Assembly (NCBI RefSeq): GCF_003610895.1
Contig: NZ_MCAS01000002.1
Location: forward strand, 124,001-188,000
Length of the DNA: 64,000 nucleotides
Source: Paraburkholderia fungorum
Lineage (GTDB): Bacteria; Pseudomonadota; Gammaproteobacteria; Burkholderiales; Burkholderiaceae
Reading direction: 5' to 3'
Shown here: in pieces, positions 9,545 through 19,002 of the stretch
Numbering within the stretch: position 1 is the stretch's first letter
Layout: each line of letters starts with the position of its first letter
Notes under the pieces: generated by a model
What the model saw: only the letters and a program-made list of their open reading frames with translations
What the model was told of the DNA's origin: nothing
The model's database searches: none
Translations under genes and position numbers: made by a program

Positions 9545-9817
9545 ATGAGCGCAGCGAAATTTCTCGCACTTTCCGCGGCGGCAGTAATGTTTATCGGCGG
9601 CATCTCGCAGGTAGCGCAGGCGCAAGGCAAGTCCCGCGAGCAGGTTCGTCAGGAACTGATTCAGGCCCGGCATGACGGGTTGACGTCCGTAAGGAAAACG
9701 AAGTACCCGCCGGATGCTGCCACGATTGCCCGCAACAAGGAGCTGCACGCGCTGACTTTCCACGCAGGCGAAACTATGCCGTCGGCTGACCATCATGACC
9801 AGCTGGCAGCCCGATAG
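9545..9817 (+). CDS. DUF4148 family small secreted protein
   Basis: A 90-residue protein with an excellent ribosome-binding site (AAAAGGAGATTCAA before the ATG) and a Sec signal peptide ending AQA near residue 26. The mature part has the DUF4148 wording: SREQVRQELIQARHDG, then KYPPDAATIARNKELH. This family is abundant in Burkholderia and relatives, where it is exported and of unknown function. It is convergent with the czcS-like sensor gene and carries a candidate metal box upstream, so it may belong to the metal-stress response. Function is not established. Confidence 0.85.
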   Translation: MSAAKFLALSAAAVMFIGGISQVAQAQGKSREQVRQELIQARHDGLTSVRKTKYPPDAATIARNKELHALTFHAGETMPSADHHDQLAAR

Positions 9818-9842
9818 GCACGACCGCTGCCGGAGGGAACAT

Positions 9843-9862
9843 GCCCGGCGGCTTCACCGGGC
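9843..9862. terminator. Hairpin between convergent genes
   Basis: GCCCGG at 9843-9848 pairs with CCGGGC at 9857-9862, in the gap between the DUF4148 gene and the sensor kinase 3' end. No T run follows on the plus strand; a weak terminator candidate. Confidence 0.3.
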
Positions 9863-9949
9863 CGGAGCGTGTTGGCCGTGACGCACTTCGGTCTTTGCGT
9901 GCGGTGCCTGCCGGCCTTGAGTGGACAGCGGCGGCGTGGCGCCGCCGAC

Positions 9950-11344
9950 TCAGAACTCGCGGCGCGGAAACCGCAACCAGAATGTCGTGCGGCGGTGAGG
10001 CTCGCTCGTCACGCCGCACTGTCCTCCGTGGTTTTCCATTATCGACTTCACGATAGCCAGTCCGAGCCCCGTGCCGGACGCCGAGTCGTGCCGCGCCGGG
10101 TCGACCCGGTAGAACCGCTCGAATATCCGGGTGACGTGTTGCGCTTCGATTCCGGGACCGGTGTCCGATACGGCAATCGTTGTCGAATCTGACGCTTCGC
10201 TGCAGTCAATCGTTATGACGGACCCTTGCGGGGCGTGCGCAAGGGCATTGGATAGCAGGTTGCTCAGTGCGCGCTGGTAGAGAAGAAGGTCCGCGCAGAC
10301 GGTGCCGCCTCCCTTCACCTCGATTGTCACTTCGGCGTCCTGCGCCATTGACTCGTAATAGCCGGCGACGCGTTCGGCCTCAGCGGCAGCGTCCACATTT
10401 CGAACCGACAGGGTCGCGTCGGCCTGCTCCGAGCGCGCCAGAAAAAGCATGTCCTCAATCATCCTGGACAGACGTTGATATTCGTCGATGCTGGATTCAA
10501 TGACATCCCTGTACTCTGCAGCGGTCCGGGTTTGCGACAACGCAACCTGGGCAGCGGCCAGCAGATTGGTCAATGGTGTTCGCATGTCATGGGCGAGATT
10601 CGACGAAAACTGACCTAACCTTGTGAACGACTCGTCAAGCCGCGCAAGCATGCCGTTAAACGCGTGGCCCAACTCCTTCAGTTCTCCCGATGTATCGAGC
10701 TCAGGCAACGGATGCGCAAGGCGATTGGTCGACATTTCTTCCGCGCGGGCGACGAGGCGGCGAAGCGGGCTCAGACCCAGCATGACGATGCCGTACGCGA
10801 ACGCGGCGGCCAGCATCACCCCCAGCACTTCGATGACGATGATTGTCTGCGCATACGCCCGCAGAAGGGCCTGGTCATTGGCCCCGTCATATTGAATCGC
10901 GACTCGGACTGACGGCCCGGCTGGCCCTGCGAGCGACACCGTAGTCACCATGTAGCGGAGCCGCGAGTGAGCCGGTGTGAGCGTGATCGGAGCATGCTTT
11001 GTCTGAGTTGTCAGGATCGGTGCATATGGCCGGAATCCTGCCGTGCTCAGCAGCCGATTGCCGGCCGTGTCGTAGATGGCCAGGTCCATGTTCTGATGCC
11101 CGTGCAACTGGTCTATCCACATCTCGGCATGGCGGCCAATGTCGTCCGTCGTTTCGATGTTGCTCAGATGCACCTGCAGTGAAGACATCGTGCCCGATAT
11201 CTGCTCGACCGACGTCGCCTCGATACGGCCTCTTAGTGCTTCATACAGTGAAAATCCGCTCAGGGCCAGAATCGCCGATGTCGACAGGACAATGAGCGCC
11301 GTCAGCCGTGCGCGGAGCGTTCGTGGGACAAGGCGCATCAACAA
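9950..11344 (-). CDS. czcS: Heavy-metal sensor histidine kinase
   Basis: A 464-residue inner-membrane kinase of the CusS/CzcS/IrlS type. TM1 is about 14-34 and TM2 about 166-188, enclosing a periplasmic sensor region. A HAMP domain follows, then the phospho-acceptor His252 in [12 protein letters not shown], and the ATPase domain with DTGPGIE and [12 protein letters not shown]. It phosphorylates the response regulator whose gene overlaps its start by 7 bases, so the two are translationally coupled. Both follow the czcCBA genes on the same strand. The metal sensed is likely zinc, cobalt or cadmium, judged from the CzcA signature. The gene symbol is by analogy. Confidence 0.88.
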   Translation of the reverse strand: MLMRLVPRTLRARLTALIVLSTSAILALSGFSLYEALRGRIEATSVEQISGTMSSLQVHLSNIETTDDIGRHAEMWIDQLHGHQNMDLAIYDTAGNRLLSTAGFRPYAPILTTQTKHAPITLTPAHSRLRYMVTTVSLAGPAGPSVRVAIQYDGANDQALLRAYAQTIIVIEVLGVMLAAAFAYGIVMLGLSPLRRLVARAEEMSTNRLAHPLPELDTSGELKELGHAFNGMLARLDESFTRLGQFSSNLAHDMRTPLTNLLAAAQVALSQTRTAAEYRDVIESSIDEYQRLSRMIEDMLFLARSEQADATLSVRNVDAAAEAERVAGYYESMAQDAEVTIEVKGGGTVCADLLLYQRALSNLLSNALAHAPQGSVITIDCSEASDSTTIAVSDTGPGIEAQHVTRIFERFYRVDPARHDSASGTGLGLAIVKSIMENHGGQCGVTSEPHRRTTFWLRFPRREF

Positions 11345-12021
11345 CTCTCGCTACCTCTCGCTTCCAGCACGTACCCCATTCCTCTCACTGTATGAATGAG
11401 CTTTGGTTCGTAGGCGTCGTCGACTTTTGAGCGCAGCCTCCTGATGGCCGAGTCGACGACATTGGTATCGCTGTTGAAATTCATGTCCCAAACTTGAGAT
11501 GCAATGGTGGCGCGGGGCAGAATCTCCCCCTCCTTTCGCATCAGAAGCCAGAGCAGCGTGAATTCCTTGGCAGTCAGGAGAATGGAATCGCCCTGACGGG
11601 TGGCTTTGCGTCGCGTCAGGTCAAGTTCGAGGTCGGCCACCTTCAGCGTTGTCGACTCCCCTGGTTTTCCGCGCCGCAGTATCGACCTTACGCGGGCGAC
11701 CAGTTCGACGAAGTCGAATGGTTTCGCCAGATAGTCGTCCGCGCCCAGTTCAAGCCCTTTGACCCGGTCTCCCACATCGTCGCGTGCGGTGAGGAACAGC
11801 ACCGGGGTCGACCTCGTGCGCCGAAGATTTCGCAGCAGAGTCCAGCCGTCCTGCCCCGGAAGCATCACGTCGAGAATGAGAAGGTCATAGTCTTCCGTCT
11901 CGGCCTGATGCTGGCCGGTAATGCCATCTTCAACCCAATCGACGACGTACCCGGCCTCGGCCAGACCCTTGCGAAGATAAGCACCGGTCTTCGACTCATC
12001 TTCCACTAAAAGAATCCGCAT
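11338..12021 (-). CDS. czcR: Heavy-metal response regulator, OmpR family
   Basis: A 227-residue response regulator: receiver domain with Asp51 in LILDVMLPG and Lys100 in LAKPF, then an OmpR-type winged helix from about 130 to the end ([18 protein letters not shown] and the closing [14 protein letters not shown]). This wording is typical of CusR/CzcR/IrlR. It lies 6 bases downstream of czcA and overlaps the kinase gene, so it is expressed with the pump. It probably activates the czcC promoter, where an 11-bp-spaced direct repeat (18202-18220) and the TGACGGAAATATCAT motif are candidate sites. Confidence 0.9.
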   Translation of the reverse strand: MRILLVEDESKTGAYLRKGLAEAGYVVDWVEDGITGQHQAETEDYDLLILDVMLPGQDGWTLLRNLRRTRSTPVLFLTARDDVGDRVKGLELGADDYLAKPFDFVELVARVRSILRRGKPGESTTLKVADLELDLTRRKATRQGDSILLTAKEFTLLWLLMRKEGEILPRATIASQVWDMNFNSDTNVVDSAIRRLRSKVDDAYEPKLIHTVRGMGYVLEARGSESC

Positions 12022-12027
12022 TCAACC

Positions 12028-15000
12028 CTACCTCGAAAAAATACCGAACCAGCGCAGTACCCGGCCTGGCGCCCGTTTCGACAACCTGTCCATCACGACG
12101 GAACGAAACGACGTCGAATGGGCGACCCGATACAGGACCGGGAGAACCAGCAGTGTCAGGGCCGTGGACGACAGGATGCCACCGATGACAACAGTCGCCA
12201 GCGGGCGCTGCACTTCCGAGCCTGTGCCGGTCGCGAATGCCATCGGTAAAAAGCCAAGCGATGCGACCAGCGCGGTCATCAATACCGGCCTCAGCCGCGT
12301 CACCGCTCCGTCGCGGACAGCCGCATCCAGCTGCATACCTTCCTCGCGCAGATTACGGATAAAGGAAATCATGACGAGCCCGTTCAGCACGGCGACGCCT
12401 GACAGCGCGATGAACCCGACGGCGGCTGTGATGGACAGAGGGATGTCCCTCATCCACAACGACACCACGCCGCCACTCAGTGCGAATGGAATACCCGTGA
12501 ACACCAGCAAGCCATCCTTCACATTATTGAACATAATGAAAAGCAGGACGAACACCATGAAAAGCGCGAGCGGGACGACGAGTTTCAGTCGCTCACTCGC
12601 GCTCTGCAATTGTTCGAACTGTCCACCCCACGACAACCAGTAACCCGAGGGAACCTGAACATCCTGTTGAATCTGTTCGCGCGCATCCGCGACGAACGAG
12701 CCCACGTCACGCCCGCGCACATTCGCGCTCACGACCACGCGCCGCTTGCCGTCCTCCCGGCTGATCTGATTGGGACCCGGGGCAACCTCGACCGTCGCCA
12801 GCTCGGCAAGCGGGACATACGGCGCCTGGACCACCGGGCCGCCGGCGGCGCCTTGCGGCGAAAATGGTAACGCAATCGGCAAACGCTTGATCGCCTCGAT
12901 ATCTGAACGAAGCTCGTCGGGCAACCGGACCACGATGTCAAATCGCCGGTCCCCCTGAAACAGCGTGCCGGCTTTCTGACCGCCGACCGCGGCTGCAACC
13001 GTGTCCTGAATGTCGCCTACGCTCACGCCGTACCGTGCGAGTTTGTCGCGATCGAGATTGATGGTGAGAACGGGCAGACCGGTGGTTTGCTCGACCTTGA
13101 CTTCCGAGGCGCCCGGCACCTTCTGAAGCGCCGCCGCAATCTTCTCGCCGGTTCCGTTGAGCACGGCCATGTCATCGCCGAACACTTTAACTGCCACGTC
13201 GCTGCGCACGCCGGAAATCAACTCATTGAAACGCAACTGGATAGGCTGTGAAAACTCATACGCATTGCCTGGCAGTTCCGCGAGCGCGGCCTCAATCTCC
13301 TGCACGAGCTGGTCACGCGACTTGTTCGGGTCAGGCCACCTGGCGGTCGGTTTTAGCATGATGTAACCGTCGGACAGGTTCGGCGGCATCGGGTCCGCGG
13401 CGATTTCCGCTGTACCCGTGCGTGCGAAAACGCGGTCGATTTCCGCAAACCGCTGTTTGAGCGTTTTCTCAATGGCCTTCTGCATGTCCACCGACTGCGA
13501 GAGGCTCGTGCCGGGGATGCGCAGCGCGGCAACGGCAAGATCCCCCTCGTTCAGGCTCGGGATGAACTCGCTGCCAAGGCGTGTCGCCAGCCCCATGGTC
13601 AGCGTGACAATCACGACTGCGCCAGCCAGCACGCGCTTTGGGCGCGTCATGAACGCGGCCAGCACGGGCTCATAAAACCGCCGTGCCCTGTTCATCAGCC
13701 AGTTTTCTTTCTCTTCGACGCGTTGACCGATGAACAGCGCCACCGCGGCGGGAATGAAGGTGACCGTCAGCACCATCGCTGCGGCGAGCGCCATCACCAC
13801 GGTAATCGCCATCGGGTGGAACATCTTGCCCTCGACGCCCGTAAGCGCAAAGATGGGCAGATAGACCACCATGATGATGAGCTGGCCAAAAATGAGGGCG
13901 CGTCGCGCTTCCTGTGACGCCCCGAAAACTTCGGCGAAGCGTTCTTCGCGGCTCAGTGGCCGGCCGGCGAGTGTCTGTGCATGAGCGAGGCGTCTGACGC
14001 AGTTTTCAACGATCACGACCGCGCCGTCGACAATGATGCCGAAATCGAGCGCGCCGAGGCTCATGAGGTTGGCGCTCACCTTTGCATTGACCATCCCGGT
14101 GAATGTCATCAGCATCGATAGCGGGATGACCAGCGCGGTAATCAAGGCCGCCCGGATGTTGCCGAGGAACAGGAAGAGAATGACGATAACGAGAACCGCG
14201 CCTTCGAGGAGGTTCTTCTTCACTGTCTGCACGGCTTTTTCGACGAGCACGGTGCGGTCGTAGACGGGCACCGCGCGCACACCCGAAGGCAGCGTACGGT
14301 TGACGTCATCCATCTTGACAGAGACCGCTTTCGCCACGGTCCGGCTATTCTCGCCCATCAGCATGAATACCGTACCAAGCACCACCTCTTCGCCATTCGC
14401 TGTCGCTGCGCCCGTTCGCAATTCGCGACCGATATCGACCTGCCCGACATCTTTCATACGAACCGGTACGCCGCCAACGTTTGTCAGCACGACGTTGGCG
14501 ATATCGTCGACGGAGCGGGCCTGGCCAGGCACCCGCACCAGGTACTGTTCGCCGCGCTTTTCTATATACCCGGCGCCGACGTTGTCATTGTTACGCTCGA
14601 GGGCGCGAACTACGTCGGCGAGCGTCAGGCCATACGACATCAGCTTGGCCGGATTCGGTGCGACGCGAAACTCCTTGACGAAGCCGCCAATGGAATTGAC
14701 CTCGGTAACGCCCGGTACGTTGCGAAGCTGAGGCTTGATGACCCAGTCCTGAAGCTCGCGCAGGTCCGCAGGCGTATAGCTTGTTCCGTCCGGCTTACGC
14801 GCCGTGGCATCCGCCTCGACTGTCCACAGGTAAATCTCGCCGAGCCCGGTTGAAGTCGGCCCCATCGCAGGCGTGGCGCCAGGTGGCAGCTTGTCTTTCG
14901 CTTCCTGAATCCGTTCGTTGACCAGCTGGCGTGCGAAGTAGATGTCGGTCCCGTCCTTGAAAATGACGGTCACCTGCGAAAGCCCGTAGCGCGAGATGGA

Positions 15001-15249
15001 ACGGGTCTGCTCGAGATCAGGCAGGCCCGCCATCGCCGTCTCTACCGGGTACGTTATGCGCTGCTCGGCCTCGAGCGGCGAATATCCGGGCGCTGAGGTG
15101 TTGATCTGGACCTGAACGTTGGTAATGTCAGGAACGGCATCAATGGGCAGTTTCTGGTAGCTGTAAATGCCTAGCGCAGCAACAGCGACAACCGCCAGCA
15201 TGACGAGCCAGCGGTGTGCTATCGCGAAGCGAATCAGTCGCTCAAACAT
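12028..15249 (-). CDS. czcA: Heavy-metal efflux RND transporter, CzcA type
   Basis: A 1073-residue proton-driven inner-membrane pump of the HME-RND family. TM4 carries DFGIIVDGAVVIVEN, the signature of the zinc/cobalt/cadmium group; copper/silver CusA pumps have a different motif with GAMVDAAI. Two repeats each contribute a periplasmic loop between TM1-TM2 and TM7-TM8. It forms a tripartite efflux complex with the adaptor and outer-membrane factor encoded directly upstream. The gap to czcB is 77 bases. Full length and no disruptions. I infer zinc, cobalt and cadmium as substrates; nickel-type relatives are the alternative. Confidence 0.92.
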   Translation of the reverse strand: MFERLIRFAIAHRWLVMLAVVAVAALGIYSYQKLPIDAVPDITNVQVQINTSAPGYSPLEAEQRITYPVETAMAGLPDLEQTRSISRYGLSQVTVIFKDGTDIYFARQLVNERIQEAKDKLPPGATPAMGPTSTGLGEIYLWTVEADATARKPDGTSYTPADLRELQDWVIKPQLRNVPGVTEVNSIGGFVKEFRVAPNPAKLMSYGLTLADVVRALERNNDNVGAGYIEKRGEQYLVRVPGQARSVDDIANVVLTNVGGVPVRMKDVGQVDIGRELRTGAATANGEEVVLGTVFMLMGENSRTVAKAVSVKMDDVNRTLPSGVRAVPVYDRTVLVEKAVQTVKKNLLEGAVLVIVILFLFLGNIRAALITALVIPLSMLMTFTGMVNAKVSANLMSLGALDFGIIVDGAVVIVENCVRRLAHAQTLAGRPLSREERFAEVFGASQEARRALIFGQLIIMVVYLPIFALTGVEGKMFHPMAITVVMALAAAMVLTVTFIPAAVALFIGQRVEEKENWLMNRARRFYEPVLAAFMTRPKRVLAGAVVIVTLTMGLATRLGSEFIPSLNEGDLAVAALRIPGTSLSQSVDMQKAIEKTLKQRFAEIDRVFARTGTAEIAADPMPPNLSDGYIMLKPTARWPDPNKSRDQLVQEIEAALAELPGNAYEFSQPIQLRFNELISGVRSDVAVKVFGDDMAVLNGTGEKIAAALQKVPGASEVKVEQTTGLPVLTINLDRDKLARYGVSVGDIQDTVAAAVGGQKAGTLFQGDRRFDIVVRLPDELRSDIEAIKRLPIALPFSPQGAAGGPVVQAPYVPLAELATVEVAPGPNQISREDGKRRVVVSANVRGRDVGSFVADAREQIQQDVQVPSGYWLSWGGQFEQLQSASERLKLVVPLALFMVFVLLFIMFNNVKDGLLVFTGIPFALSGGVVSLWMRDIPLSITAAVGFIALSGVAVLNGLVMISFIRNLREEGMQLDAAVRDGAVTRLRPVLMTALVASLGFLPMAFATGTGSEVQRPLATVVIGGILSSTALTLLVLPVLYRVAHSTSFRSVVMDRLSKRAPGRVLRWFGIFSR

Positions 15250-15326
15250 TGAGATGGTCCTATGAATCCGGGTAGAGGGTGCGCGACCTGCCTGCTGCAG
15301 GTCATCGGAGGTTCGGGGCTTTGGAT

Positions 15327-16811
15327 TTACTCTTCCTCGGCACTGCCTTTCCCGAGTTCGGCCTTGAGCACGAAACTGTTGGACGCCACGTACTGCTGAC
15401 CTGGTTTGAGCCCTTTGACAACCTCGACCACGCGGTCATCACGACGCCCGGTCTCGACGGTTTGAGCAACGAATCCTTTTGGCGACTGGACGAAAATGGC
15501 CTGCGCACCGTCGATATCCTGTAGTGCGTCATTCGCTACCGCAACCGGCACCTCCTGCCTGCCCGCGTCCACCGAGACATTGACGAACATGCCCGGGCGC
15601 CATGTGCCATCGGGATTCGGCAGGACAACGCGCGCCGGCGCTGTTCGAGTCTGTTCTCCCAGTAGCGCGCCGACAAAGGCAATGGGGCCACTCGATTTCG
15701 ATTCAAATGCCGTGGCGCTGACGCTCGCTTCGCGGCCGACGCGAACGTCGTTCAGCCGCTGGGCAGGCACCGCCATCTCGGCCCATACCGACGAAAGGTC
15801 TGAGACGACAAATATGTTCGCGTCTGCAGCGATCGCCTCCCCCGGCGTCACGTGCTTCTCCACTATCGTTCCGGAAAACGGAGCGCGCAGTTCGTAGCGG
15901 TTCAGTGCGTCCGCGGAAGGCGGCGCGCCCAGAGCCAACAGCTTCTGCCGGGCGTTCTGCGCAGCAATCTCTGCTTCGCGCAACTGCATCTGCGCCTGCA
16001 GATAGTCCTGCTCCGCGGAAATCCGTTCCTGCCACAGGGTCCTCTCCCGCTCGAACGAGGTTCGGGCAGCCGAAAGCCGACGCTCCGCAGTCAGGAGTTC
16101 GCTTCTGCGGTCAGCAAGGTCGGTACTGGCGACGACCGCGAGCACCTGTCCCTTCGCGACCTTCTCTCCGATCGATACCGTGACGCGCTCGACGATGCCG
16201 CCCACACGCGGCACGACGTGAGCAGTGCGGTCCTCGTTGAATCTGATTTCACCGGGAAGCTGGAATGACGTAACGACTTGCGCCGGCCCGGCCTTGGCAA
16301 GACCAATCTGGGCCGCCTTCACCTGTTCCGCACTCAGTGCGACCGCACCGTCGGCGCGAGAGAAAGCGAATGATGCAGATTGCCCTGACCATTTGAGTTC
16401 GATGGCAGCCTCAAATACGTGGGGTTTTGCTATCGGCTGCGTGGACGTGAACTTCTGACCCGCGGGCGCGAACTGCAACTGCTCCCTGGTCCCGTCGTAG
16501 CGGATCACGGTGCCGGACACTGCCACGCCCTTATCGAATGGCTTGCCGTCGATAAACGGATACACGACAAGACGGGCATCGCCGGGCTTCTCGGACAGGA
16601 CGACTTCAAGGGCCATTGCGCCATCTCTGAGTACAGTCCCTCCGTGCTGTCCAATGGCTGCCTGCGCCGATTGCGTCGATTGCGCCGATTGAACCGCCCC
16701 GGAACCCGATGCGCTGCCAGACGACTCGCGTGTCAATGCCAACGCGGCAAGCGCGATGCTTACGCCTCCGATGGTAGCCGCCGTGGCGATGATGATTTTT
16801 CTGCGCGCCAT
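15327..16811 (-). CDS. czcB: RND efflux periplasmic adaptor, CzcB type
   Basis: A 494-residue membrane-fusion protein linking CzcA to the outer-membrane channel. I start it at 16811 (MARRKII) because GAAGGA precedes that ATG and the longer frame would run back into the czcC gene. A TM anchor is at about 5-25, followed by a Ser/Gln-rich linker. Then come an N-terminal domain with QHGGTVLRDG, the barrel-hybrid part with RVGGIVERVTVSIGEKVAKG, a long helical hairpin rich in Arg/Glu/Gln (about 240-300), and a second lipoyl half, ELRAPFSGTIVEKHVTPGEA. Encoded between czcC and czcA in one operon. Confidence 0.9.
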   Translation of the reverse strand: MARRKIIIATAATIGGVSIALAALALTRESSGSASGSGAVQSAQSTQSAQAAIGQHGGTVLRDGAMALEVVLSEKPGDARLVVYPFIDGKPFDKGVAVSGTVIRYDGTREQLQFAPAGQKFTSTQPIAKPHVFEAAIELKWSGQSASFAFSRADGAVALSAEQVKAAQIGLAKAGPAQVVTSFQLPGEIRFNEDRTAHVVPRVGGIVERVTVSIGEKVAKGQVLAVVASTDLADRRSELLTAERRLSAARTSFERERTLWQERISAEQDYLQAQMQLREAEIAAQNARQKLLALGAPPSADALNRYELRAPFSGTIVEKHVTPGEAIAADANIFVVSDLSSVWAEMAVPAQRLNDVRVGREASVSATAFESKSSGPIAFVGALLGEQTRTAPARVVLPNPDGTWRPGMFVNVSVDAGRQEVPVAVANDALQDIDGAQAIFVQSPKGFVAQTVETGRRDDRVVEVVKGLKPGQQYVASNSFVLKAELGKGSAEEE

Positions 16812-16821
16812 GATGAATCCT

Positions 16822-18147
16822 TCAAGGTAAATGGGTCGTCTGGTCGATGTCGCTGCGCAGGGGCGCGCCAACGAGTCGTCCGATGTCGGCGTAGGCAAGA
16901 TGCGCGTCGGTCAGTGCCTGCACGTATTGCGACTGCCCCTCGAAAAACGTGCGCTGTGCGTCCAGCACGTCGAGAAAACTGAACTTGCCGAGCTCATAGC
17001 CTCGCGACATGGCGTCGAGCGCCTCGCGCGCGGCCGGCAGCACGTCGGTCTTCAACCTGCGCGCGGCCTGTGTCGAGTTCTCATAGTTCGCGTATGCCCG
17101 CGTCAATTCCAGTTGCAGCCGCGCCTTCTCACTGTCGAAATCGGCGTTCGCCTTCTCGGCCTTATGAACGGCTTCGAGCAGTGCGCCCTTGTTTGTGTCG
17201 AACAGCGGAAGCGGTATGGACACACCGACGACTGCCTGGTTGTCCCGAATGCCGCCGGTAATCACGCGCTTCATTCCTGCACTGACCGTGATGTCGGGAA
17301 TGCGCTTTGCCCGCTCGACTGAAATGGCGGCGTTGGAGCGGAGCATTTCGGCTCTGGCGACGCGGGAGAGCGGTGCTCCCGACAAACGTTGCAGGAGTTG
17401 CGATAGCGGTTCGACTGCCGGCACGGTCTCGATGTCGCCGGTGGCAGAGCGCCCCCGCACGAGCGGACTGCCCGTTACGTTGGCCAGCGCCTCCTCCGCG
17501 GTCGAGACGCGTGTCCTCACGTTCGCGAGCTCGATCTGGACGCCTGTTGCGGCAACCCGCGCTTTCGTCGCTTCGACGGGAGAAACCTTGCCGGCGCGCG
17601 AGCGCTTCCCGGCAAGCTCCGCGGACCGCGCTGCGATCTCTGCCGACTCCTGCGCAACCTGCAACTGGCGTTGCGTTGCGAGTAATCCGTAAAAGGCTGC
17701 GACGACATCCGAGCGCAGAGCCGCTCCACGAGCGTCGAGCGAAGCAAGTGCGACCTCGCGCCCGTACGAAGCGACGTCCAGCCGCGCCCGGCGCTTGCCT
17801 CCAAGCTCAAGAGTCTGGTTCACGAGTGCGGTAGTGGTTCGCTCGGCGCCCCCGAATCCCTCCTGCAGCAGCGATAGCTCTGGATTGGGTCGGGCGCCCG
17901 CCTGCATGAACGTGCCTTGAGACGCGTCTGCATCGGCGCGTGCGCTACGAAGCAAGGGATTGCTCTGGGCCGCGAGTCCGAGCGCTTCATCGAGCGACAA
18001 GGGCGTCAGTGCGGCCTCGCTGGCCGTGGTCGCAGCGGGACGCTCCGGCGGCTGGTGGGCACTGTCAGCCGGGAGCGATATCGACTGCGAATAAGCTGGG
18101 GTTGCCGCGGCAATCGCAAGTGCGGCGGCAAGGTGGCGGGTGAGCAT
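16822..18147 (-). CDS. czcC: Outer-membrane efflux channel, TolC family, CzcC type
   Basis: A 441-residue TolC-family protein with a signal peptide ending near AYS-QS (about 20). The pattern of two OEP repeats is visible: the first begins LSLDEALGLAAQSNPLLRSARADAD, and the second half holds QAVVGVSIPLPLFDTNKGAL. It forms the outer-membrane exit of the metal pump. First gene of the operon; its stop is 10 bases before the czcB start. The promoter region upstream contains the candidate response-regulator sites described separately. Confidence 0.9.
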   Translation of the reverse strand: MLTRHLAAALAIAAATPAYSQSISLPADSAHQPPERPAATTASEAALTPLSLDEALGLAAQSNPLLRSARADADASQGTFMQAGARPNPELSLLQEGFGGAERTTTALVNQTLELGGKRRARLDVASYGREVALASLDARGAALRSDVVAAFYGLLATQRQLQVAQESAEIAARSAELAGKRSRAGKVSPVEATKARVAATGVQIELANVRTRVSTAEEALANVTGSPLVRGRSATGDIETVPAVEPLSQLLQRLSGAPLSRVARAEMLRSNAAISVERAKRIPDITVSAGMKRVITGGIRDNQAVVGVSIPLPLFDTNKGALLEAVHKAEKANADFDSEKARLQLELTRAYANYENSTQAARRLKTDVLPAAREALDAMSRGYELGKFSFLDVLDAQRTFFEGQSQYVQALTDAHLAYADIGRLVGAPLRSDIDQTTHLP

Positions 18148-18201
18148 GGAAGGGCGAAGTCGTAGAAGGGGTACGAGCGATGCTACGGTTCTGTTGCAGT
18201 G

Positions 18202-18238
18202 CGAAGATGATGCGAAAATGATATTTCCGTCATCTTCG
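18202..18238 (-). promoter_or_regulatory. czcC promoter: direct repeat, inverted repeat and metal box
   Basis: CGAAGATG (18202-18209) and CGAAAATG (18213-18220) are direct repeats 11 bp apart, the spacing OmpR-family regulators favour. CGAAGATGA at 18202-18210 is also the exact reverse complement of TCATCTTCG at 18230-18238. On the minus strand 18218-18232 reads TGACGGAAATATCAT, matching box 1 at 9343. The element is 55-91 bases upstream of czcC. Confidence 0.55.
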
Positions 18239-18459
18239 ACAGAGCGTGAACATGGGGCGTGACGGTTCCGGATGTACGCCGGATTCGGCGGCGGCCGTGA
18301 GATTTGAAACGGGCGATGGAGGCTGTTGACGCCGTGCGACGCCTGCCCGGCTGATCCGCTGCGCAGGCTCCGTGACGTTCAGCCTGGCGCCCGCATGTGG
18401 CACAGTATCGCCAGCCCATGCGCTACGCCGCACGACACTGAATAGCCCCGACGAGTCCT

Positions 18460-18978
18460 ATGAAGAACCCGATTGCCTACGAGCCTCCGGTCGACGAAGA
18501 CCAGCTTCTGCTGAAGTGGATCCGGCGCGCGCGCGAATCCCAGATGAGTCATTACGACATGGCCGACCTGCTCTGCGCGCGGGACCGCGGCGTCGGCTGG
18601 CTGGTCACTGCGTTGACGGCCTTCGTGGGCACGGCTGTGTTTGCGTCGTTGAGCGCGAGCGCGGTCTCGCCGGCGCTCAGGATTTTCGTGGGCTTCGTGA
18701 GCGTGGCGGCGGCGGTCTCCGCCGCGCTGCAAACCTTCTTCCGATATGCGGAGCGGGCGGAAAAACATCGCGCGGCGGGAGCCCGCTATGGCGCCTTGCG
18801 GCGCAGGCTGGAAGCGATCTTTGCGGGCGACGCCGACGCCCGCGACGGCCACTATCTCACCGCGATCCGCGACGAACTCGACCGGCTCGCGGAAGATTCG
18901 CCGAACGTGCCGCCACGCATTTTCTACCGCACGCAGCGAACGCTCGCCGACGAACCGCGCCGAAGCCGCGACGCCTGA
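18460..18978 (+). CDS. Stand-alone SLATT-domain membrane protein
   Basis: A 172-residue protein with two close membrane segments (about 46-64 and 74-90) followed by a long amphipathic helix, FFRYAERAEKHRAAGARYGA, then a charged tail. This layout and wording match my recollection of SLATT domains (SMODS and SLOG-associating two-TM effectors), predicted pore-formers that act downstream of nucleotide-sensing or nucleotidyltransferase proteins in anti-phage and stress systems. No cyclase, SLOG, reverse transcriptase or peptidase gene is adjacent; neighbours are czcC (divergent) and a methyltransferase (convergent). It may be an autonomous family of unknown function. Assignment rests on motif recognition. 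Confidence 0.7.
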   Translation: MKNPIAYEPPVDEDQLLLKWIRRARESQMSHYDMADLLCARDRGVGWLVTALTAFVGTAVFASLSASAVSPALRIFVGFVSVAAAVSAALQTFFRYAERAEKHRAAGARYGALRRRLEAIFAGDADARDGHYLTAIRDELDRLAEDSPNVPPRIFYRTQRTLADEPRRSRDA

Positions 18979-19002
18979 GCGGCCGCCCCACTCGCCCGCA
19001 AA

